Source: Coleofasciculus sp. S288
GTDB lineage: Bacteria; Cyanobacteriota; Cyanobacteriia; Cyanobacteriales; Coleofasciculaceae
Length of the DNA stretch: 11,153 bases
Direction: 5' to 3'
Assembly (NCBI GenBank): GCA_020216575.1
Contig: JAIUYC010000040.1
Span: forward strand, 1 to 11,153
The notes below the pieces were generated by a model. That model did not search any database. It was not told where the DNA came from and worked only from the letters and a program-made list of their open reading frames with translations. Of the stretch, positions 6,677 through 11,153 are shown in pieces. The stretch's first letter is position 1, and each line of letters opens with the position of its first letter. A program made the position numbers and the translations under genes.

Positions 6677-9600
6677 ATGACCCCGATCCGCAATCGGTTC
6701 TGGCGATACTTAGCCGATGTAGTAGCGATCGCTCTGGTTGCCTCTGGGACGGCTAAACTTGCCCGCTTCAATGGTGGGGAGAATGAGTTAGTCTCGATCG
6801 GGCTACTAGCCGGGAGTGCCGTTGCAGTAATAGCTCTTGTTCTGGCGGTGACACTAACAAAACGTGACTCCTCAAGGGGGGCGTTGTGTTCCAGCGAAGC
6901 AAAGTATCGCGACATCTTTGAAAATGCGATCGCGGGCATCTTTCAGGTAACACCCGATGGACGTTACATTACGGCTAACCCTGCCTTAGCACACATTTAC
7001 GGTTATTCATCACCGGAAGAACTGATTGCCAGCCTTTCAGCCCACCAACTTTACGTTGACCCTCAACGTTTTGTAGAGTTGACGCGGCAGTTAGATGAAC
7101 ATGGCATCGTGTCGGCATTTGAGGCGCAGGTTTATCGCCACAATGGTACAACAATCTGGACGTTGGAAAGCGTGCATGCTGTTCGCGATGTGCATGGAAC
7201 TCTGCTTTACTACGAAGGCATTGTTATCGATATTAGCGATCGCAAACAGGTTCAAGAACAGCTAGAACGCCGCATTGAAGAGCGAACAGCAGCGTTAAAG
7301 GATATCAATCGGCAACTGCTGGGCGAGGTTGTTGAACGCAAGCGAGAGGAGAAAGCGCTGCGAGAGAGTGAGCAACGATTTTCCCTGCTTGTCGAGCAAA
7401 CGCCCCTAGCTTTAATCGAATGGAATCCTCAAGGTGAGATTGTTGATTGGAATCCAGCCGCACAAGCCATTTTTGGATATAGCAAAGCTGAAGCGTTGGG
7501 TCGCAAGGCGGCTGGATTTATATTACCTGAACGTGCTGCCAAGCCTGGAAAGCAGGGGGAGTTGGGGGAGAAGGCTTGTTTGTCAAGCGATCGCAAGTCC
7601 CTGGATTTAGCTGTAGAGCTTTCTTTCCCTGCCTCTCCTCTCCCCCTGCCTCCCCTGCTCTCTTCACTGACGAGTAAGAGCGCAACTCACGCGATATGGG
7701 AGAATCTGACCAAAGACGGGAGAACGATTGTCTGCGAGTGGCACACCGTGCCGCTAATAGACGAGCGAGGAAACCTGCTGGGAGCCGCCTCAATGGCTCT
7801 GGACATCACCGAACGCAAGCAGGCAGAAGCGGAATTAAATCGTAAAACCCTGCAAAGTCAGTTATTTGCGGAAATTACGCTTAAGATTCGCCAATCTTTG
7901 CAACTTGAGGAAATTCTCCAAACCACGGTTACAGAGGTACGTCGCATTCTCCAAGTTGACCGAGTGTTGCTCTTCCAGCTCAATGCAGATGGAGCAGGAA
8001 CTGTTGTCACGGAGACAGTTGCTCCTGAGTGGCCTGCTATTCTAGGAGAAGCGATCGAAGACCCTTGCTTTGCTCAGAGCTATCTAAAACAGTATCGCCA
8101 GGGGCGCATTAGTGCCGTCCACGACCTGTCAAAAGCGAACGTCAGAGCCTGTCATGTAGCAATGCTGCAACGCTTTGGCGTGAGAGCCAATCTAGTCGTA
8201 CCCATCCTCCAACGGGAAACTCTCTGGGGGTTGTTAATCGCTCATCAGTGTTCTGAACCCAGGCAGTGGCAAGGCTTTGAAATTGAACTGTTGCGCCAAC
8301 TCGCCGACCAAGTCGGGATTGCCCTAGCCCAAAGCCAGCTTCTCAAACAGCAGATTGCGACGACGCAGCAATTGACCGAACAGAATCTTCACTTAGAGCA
8401 AGCCAGACAGGAAGCCGAAGCTGCCAATCGTGCCAAAAGTGAATTCTTGGCGAACATGAGTCACGAACTACGCACGCCCTTAAACGGCATTTTAGGATAT
8501 GCCCAAATCCTCAAGCGAGAATCCAATCTCAGTGCTAAGCAACAGCAGGGCTTGGACATTATTCAACAGTGCGGCGAACATCTATTAACCCTACTCAACG
8601 ACATCTTAGACCTCTCTAAAATCGAAGCGCGGAAAATGGAACTCCATCTGAGTGATTTTCAGTTTCCCCGATTTCTGGAAGGAATTGTTGACATTTTCCG
8701 CATGCGTGCCGAACAAAAAAACATCACCTTCAATTACCAACTCGTCTCTCCTCTACCCTGCTGTGTTCGCGGTGATGAAAAACGCCTGCGGCAAGTCCTG
8801 ATTAACCTCCTCGGCAATGCGCTCAAATTTACCGACACGGGTAGCGTGACGTTTAAAGTTGGTTATGTAACGGAAAATGGGGATTGGGTCATCAGTCACG
8901 GCTCAACGCGCTTTGCGCCGACTGACGCTCCTAACGGTGCTACCGCTTTGCCAACCCAAATGGTTATAGGTGATGAGGACACAGAAAACCAATTACCCAT
9001 TACCCATTACCCATTACCCATTCGCAAAATTCGCTTCCTTGTTGAAGACACTGGCATTGGCATTGCCTCAGAGCAATTGGCTGAAATCTTTTTACCGTTT
9101 CATCAGCTTGGTGAGAGTTACCGTCAGGTGGAGGGGACGGGACTAGGACTTGCAATCAGCCAAAGATTAGCCCAGCTCATGGGCAGCGAACTGCATGTGA
9201 AAAGTACTCTGAGTCAAGGAAGTATTTTCTGGCTGGATTTAGATTTACCGGAAACTTCAATATGTCCAGGGATTGTTAAAGTTAACGAAAGAATAATCAG
9301 GAGTTATCGAGGTTTCCGGCGTAAAGTACTGGTTGTTGACGATAAATGGGAAAATCGCTCGATTTTAGTTAATCTCCTCTCGCCTCTTGGGTTTGAAGTC
9401 ATTGAAGCAACAGACGGTAAAGACTGTCTCAATCAAGCTGTGGAGTGGCAACCCGACGCGATTTTGCTCGACCTCATCATGCCAGAAATGCATGGCTTGG
9501 ACGTTGCTAGACGACTCCGGCAACTGCCTAAGCTAAAAGATGTTGTGATGCTGGCAACGTCAGCAAGCGTGTTTGATTATAACCAGCAAGAGTGTTTAGC

Positions 9601-10039
9601 CGCAGGGTGCAACGGTTTTATCCCTCAACCCGTACAAGCCGATACTCTTTTTCAACAGTTACAGGTGCATCTCGGGCTGGAATGGATTTACCAAGACGAA
9701 GTGTTGGAACATTCAGAAAAACCGACTAACCTAGAAACCTGCAACTCAGACGCAGCAAGTATTCAGCGCAAATCCGCTTCCTCCTCTCTTGCTTCGACAC
9801 CCGACGCTGTTGTCTCACCTCAAGGTTCGCGGGTTGCTCCCCCCCCCTCAGAAATCGAAACGTTGTACGACTTGGCGATGATGGGTGACATTGGAGGCAT
9901 CATTGAGCAAGCAAAGAGACTTGAGCAGTTAGACGAGCACTTTGTACCGTTTGCTCAACGGCTGCGTCAATTAGCCCAAGGCTTTCAGGAAAAACAAATT
10001 TTGGAGTTTGTGAAGAAATACAGGGGAAGGGACGATTAG
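6677..10039 (+). CDS. Hybrid sensor histidine kinase: 2 TM-PAS-PAS-GAF(DXCF type)-HisKA-HATPase-REC, 1120 aa
   Basis: This is a membrane-bound sensor of a phosphorelay. A weak TM (about 12-31) and a clear TM (39-60) precede PAS1 (about 74-190), a coiled stretch, PAS2 (about 232-380), a GAF domain (about 394-554), HisKA with SHELRTPLNG (His596), HATPase with Asn714 (N box), DTGIGI (Asp791) and GTGLGLA (about 820-826), and a receiver (Asp888/889, phospho-acceptor Asp932). A conserved tail (about 1060-1117) ends the protein. The GAF has DPCF (Cys464) and ACH (Cys492/His493), 28 residues apart as in DXCF cyanobacteriochromes, plus VRANLVVPIL and LWGLLIAHQCSEPRQW, suggesting a bilin-binding light sensor. 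PAS2 and the ATPase domain carry repeat-like in-frame insertions. The receiver has Gln984 where Lys is usual. The frame is open to a TTG at 6647 without a ribosome site; I chose the ATG at 6677. No response regulator gene is adjacent. Confidence 0.95.
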   Translation: MTPIRNRFWRYLADVVAIALVASGTAKLARFNGGENELVSIGLLAGSAVAVIALVLAVTLTKRDSSRGALCSSEAKYRDIFENAIAGIFQVTPDGRYITANPALAHIYGYSSPEELIASLSAHQLYVDPQRFVELTRQLDEHGIVSAFEAQVYRHNGTTIWTLESVHAVRDVHGTLLYYEGIVIDISDRKQVQEQLERRIEERTAALKDINRQLLGEVVERKREEKALRESEQRFSLLVEQTPLALIEWNPQGEIVDWNPAAQAIFGYSKAEALGRKAAGFILPERAAKPGKQGELGEKACLSSDRKSLDLAVELSFPASPLPLPPLLSSLTSKSATHAIWENLTKDGRTIVCEWHTVPLIDERGNLLGAASMALDITERKQAEAELNRKTLQSQLFAEITLKIRQSLQLEEILQTTVTEVRRILQVDRVLLFQLNADGAGTVVTETVAPEWPAILGEAIEDPCFAQSYLKQYRQGRISAVHDLSKANVRACHVAMLQRFGVRANLVVPILQRETLWGLLIAHQCSEPRQWQGFEIELLRQLADQVGIALAQSQLLKQQIATTQQLTEQNLHLEQARQEAEAANRAKSEFLANMSHELRTPLNGILGYAQILKRESNLSAKQQQGLDIIQQCGEHLLTLLNDILDLSKIEARKMELHLSDFQFPRFLEGIVDIFRMRAEQKNITFNYQLVSPLPCCVRGDEKRLRQVLINLLGNALKFTDTGSVTFKVGYVTENGDWVISHGSTRFAPTDAPNGATALPTQMVIGDEDTENQLPITHYPLPIRKIRFLVEDTGIGIASEQLAEIFLPFHQLGESYRQVEGTGLGLAISQRLAQLMGSELHVKSTLSQGSIFWLDLDLPETSICPGIVKVNERIIRSYRGFRRKVLVVDDKWENRSILVNLLSPLGFEVIEATDGKDCLNQAVEWQPDAILLDLIMPEMHGLDVARRLRQLPKLKDVVMLATSASVFDYNQQECLAAGCNGFIPQPVQADTLFQQLQVHLGLEWIYQDEVLEHSEKPTNLETCNSDAASIQRKSASSSLASTPDAVVSPQGSRVAPPPSEIETLYDLAMMGDIGGIIEQAKRLEQLDEHFVPFAQRLRQLAQGFQEKQILEFVKKYRGRDD
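7541..7665. repeat. Repeat-like insertion inside the PAS2 coding sequence
   Basis: A purine-rich left arm (GCAGGGGGAG at 7552-7561) and a polypyrimidine right arm containing its exact complement (CTCCCCCTGC at 7640-7649) enclose about 80 bases with a HIP1 site at 7587-7594. The right arm is built of CTCCCC/CTGCC words from 7627 to 7661. It is translated in frame and replaces the short loop normally found between the FILPE-type segment and the NLTKDGRTIVCEW segment of this PAS type, lengthening it by roughly 30 residues with low-complexity Gly/Lys and Pro/Leu/Ser text. Confidence 0.7.
8870..9022. repeat. Repeat-like insertion inside the HATPase coding sequence
   Basis: About 51 codons separate the strand VTFKVGYV from KIRFLVEDTGIGI, where this kinase family normally has only a few residues. 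The stretch contains a GCGC-TTT-GCGC palindrome (8908-8918), a GGTGCTACC motif and the ATTACCC heptamer array at its right end. The encoded text (SHGSTRFAPTDAPNGATAL and so on) does not resemble the ATPase fold. It stays in frame across all 153 bases. The exact left border is my estimate. Confidence 0.65.
8992..9022. repeat. Tandem heptamer (ATTACCC)4 plus ATT
   Basis: Four perfect ATTACCC units run at 8992-8998, 8999-9005, 9006-9012 and 9013-9019, followed by ATT. Such short tandem heptamers are well known in filamentous cyanobacteria, usually between genes. Here they are read as LPITHYPLPI within the ATPase domain of the hybrid kinase, with one full coding period every 21 bases. Confidence 0.9.
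9839..9847 (+). repeat. Run of nine C inside the hybrid-kinase gene
   Basis: A homopolymer of nine C encodes part of the Val-Ala-Pro-Pro-Pro linker between the receiver and the conserved C-terminal tail. A one-base slip would remove the last roughly 60 residues but leave the kinase and receiver intact. Confidence 0.9.
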
Positions 10040-10514
10040 AATGGCAATTTCCTCAAGGAAAATTCTTGAAATCTTTAAACAGTCGAGGTGAGAAGGTTTC
10101 TGGAAAAGTTCTAATTTGATTGTTGAATGTAGAAGACTTTTAAAGCCTAACCGACTTTTCAAGTGAATTTCCCCAGTCTTCTAGGGCAAACCTGTCTGAA
10201 ACCTGCTCCAGAAGTACTCATCCGCAATTCGGAATGGTTGGTTGACTGGCTGGTTCCGAATTTGAGCAAAACTTCGGTACTCTGCCACTCTACCCCTCGC
10301 CGAAAAATGGCTAAAGCGCTACTCACGACCAAAACAATTTTAGATTTTGGATTGTGGATTGAATGAAGTCAATTAGTCTCATACTTATAGATTTATTGAT
10401 GGGAGAAAGTATGAGGTGACTCCAAAATCGTAAATTCAAAATTGAGTAAAAGTAGCGCCGATTGTTTAATTCAGTGAGTGTCATCTAGCTATCTAATGAA
10501 TTCAAATTAACCAG
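10040..10514. other. Gene-free spacer of 475 bases between the two PAS sensor genes
   Basis: No convincing gene lies here. A plus-strand open frame at 10163-10366 begins with GTG, has no ribosome site and runs into the AT-rich repeat, so I leave it out. Just after the hybrid-kinase stop a weak TTTCC-TCAA-GGAAA hairpin (10048-10061) is visible but lacks a T-run. The right half (10335-10444) holds nested inverted repeats. The final 70 bases are the AT-rich leader of the next gene, without a promoter I can place. Confidence 0.6.
10335..10444. repeat. Nested inverted repeats, small MITE-like element
   Basis: The outer arms are CAATTTTAGATTTTGGA (10335-10351) and TCCAAAATCGTAAATTC followed by AAAATTG (10421-10444), an imperfect inverse complement with a seven-base insertion. 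The inner arms CTCATACTT (10378-10386) and AAGTATGAG (10407-10415) pair perfectly around a 20-base loop. The outer words TTTTAGATTTTGGATT are, from memory, common dispersed repeats in cyanobacterial spacers. There is no coding capacity. It could fold as a cruciform or end a transcript. Confidence 0.55.
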
Positions 10515-11153
10515 ATGACCGACCCATTAAAACAATCCGACGAAAGCTCAGAGGATAATGTACAAAAGCTGGAGGAGAAGGTAGAAAAGCCGCAGGAAAT
10601 AACCCCAAAAAATAGGTGTTCAAAACAGGAAAGAAAGGCTTATCCGTTGAGTGAAATAGCCTTGTGGAAGAGCCAGTATTTCATTCAACGAATCCTAGAG
10701 ACAACTCCGAATTTAGTGTATATCTATGACGCGATCGCTAAAACGACCATTTACGCCAATTGTCAGTTTGCTGAAATGCTCGGCTATATCTCTGAGGAAA
10801 CCGTGCCGATTGCTGTGGATTTTTTGCCCAGTCTTTTACATCCTGATGATGTAGGCAAGGTCAGCGAACAGTTCAAACGCTTCCAGGATGCATCGGATAG
10901 TCAAATTTTTGAAATCGAGTACCGGATAAAGCACAAAAATGGTGAATGGCGCTGGTTCAAAAGTCGGGAAACTGTATTCGCAAGAACTTCTGAAGGTTTG
11001 CCTGATCAGATTCTAGGCATTGCTGAAGACATTACGGAACGCAAGTGGGTAGAAGAAGCCTTGCGAGAGAGCGAACGACACTTGCGCACCATCTTTGACC
11101 ACACCTTTCAATTCACTGGACTCCTGAAGCCGGATGGCACGCTCCTAGAGGTC
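10515..11153 (+). CDS. PAS domain sensor protein, probably a histidine kinase (3' end outside the window)
   Basis: The frame runs open from ATG 10515 to the window edge (213 codons, no stop). A charged, Lys/Glu/Gln-rich N-terminus (about 1-50) without membrane segments leads into a PAS domain (about 57-180), with TPNLVYIYDA, NCQFAEMLGY, LLHPDDV, the EYRIKHKNGEWRWFKSRE strand pair and GIAEDITERK at the end of its C-terminal motif. A short linker ALRESERHLRTIFDHT begins a second PAS domain that is cut off. In cyanobacteria such proteins usually continue into GAF and histidine kinase or GGDEF domains; which one cannot be seen here. No strong ribosome site precedes the ATG, but the next in-frame Met is inside PAS. 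It is on the same strand as the hybrid kinase, 475 bases downstream, so probably separately transcribed. Confidence 0.85.
   Translation, partial: MTDPLKQSDESSEDNVQKLEEKVEKPQEITPKNRCSKQERKAYPLSEIALWKSQYFIQRILETTPNLVYIYDAIAKTTIYANCQFAEMLGYISEETVPIAVDFLPSLLHPDDVGKVSEQFKRFQDASDSQIFEIEYRIKHKNGEWRWFKSRETVFARTSEGLPDQILGIAEDITERKWVEEALRESERHLRTIFDHTFQFTGLLKPDGTLLEV

Noticed and set aside
8992..9022. Could the heptamer array be a CRISPR or an iteron origin?
   Set aside because: Units are seven bases without spacers and lie inside a coding kinase domain; this fits a short tandem repeat only.
10048..10061. Hairpin after the hybrid-kinase stop as an intrinsic terminator
   Set aside because: The stem is only five pairs, AT-rich, and lacks a following T-run.
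10163..10366. Plus-strand open frame of 67 codons between the sensor genes
   Set aside because: It starts with GTG without a ribosome site, runs into the AT-rich dispersed repeat and shows no recognisable protein pattern.

Overview
The window looks like chromosomal DNA of a cyanobacterium, most likely a filamentous one with a repeat-rich genome. I counted ten perfect copies of the HIP1 octamer GCGATCGC (starting at 2134, 3342, 4479, 5746, 6025, 6725, 6926, 7236, 7587 and 10731). The gene content fits as well: a Uma2-family nuclease, a Ser/Thr kinase with a membrane anchor, a multi-sensor hybrid histidine kinase, and ATTACCC heptamer repeats of a kind common in cyanobacteria.

Left part (1-3348, minus strand). 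Three genes read leftward: a membrane-anchored Ser/Thr protein kinase (1438-2910), a Uma2/DUF820 protein (766-1335) and a 157-residue protein of unknown function (133-606). The 3' end of that last gene and its downstream flank (60-213) recur at 3131-3284, about 89% identical and without gaps. The second copy carries only the last 26 codons of the gene, so it is a pseudogene remnant. The two copies form direct repeats 3,071 bases apart that bracket the three genes. Both are preceded by AACTC-type repeats of 7/21-base period.

Middle part (3349-6392, minus strand). Reading leftward: alanine racemase (5184-6392), a small MscS-type mechanosensitive channel (4218-5054), then two unidentified proteins (3677-4168 and 3349-3798) whose frames overlap by 122 bases. 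They are either translationally coupled genes or one gene split by a one-base indel. A hairpin repeat lies between alr and mscS. The alr/hybrid-kinase intergenic region carries a hairpin resembling the end of an IS200/IS605-type element. Alr and MscS both concern the cell envelope (D-alanine for peptidoglycan, osmotic relief), but nothing shows they are co-regulated.

Right part (6677-11153, plus strand). A 1,120-residue hybrid histidine kinase (two TM segments, PAS, PAS, GAF, HisKA, HATPase, receiver, conserved tail) is followed, after a gene-free stretch of 475 bases holding nested inverted repeats, by the start of another PAS sensor gene cut by the window edge. The GAF domain of the hybrid kinase has both a DPCF motif and a Cys-His pair exactly 28 residues later. 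That is the two-cysteine arrangement of DXCF cyanobacteriochromes, so it may be a bilin-binding light sensor. The same gene has two in-frame, repeat-like insertions, one in PAS2 and one in the ATPase domain, a Gln where the receiver normally has its conserved Lys, and a run of nine C near the 3' end. This gene is the most interesting object in the window.
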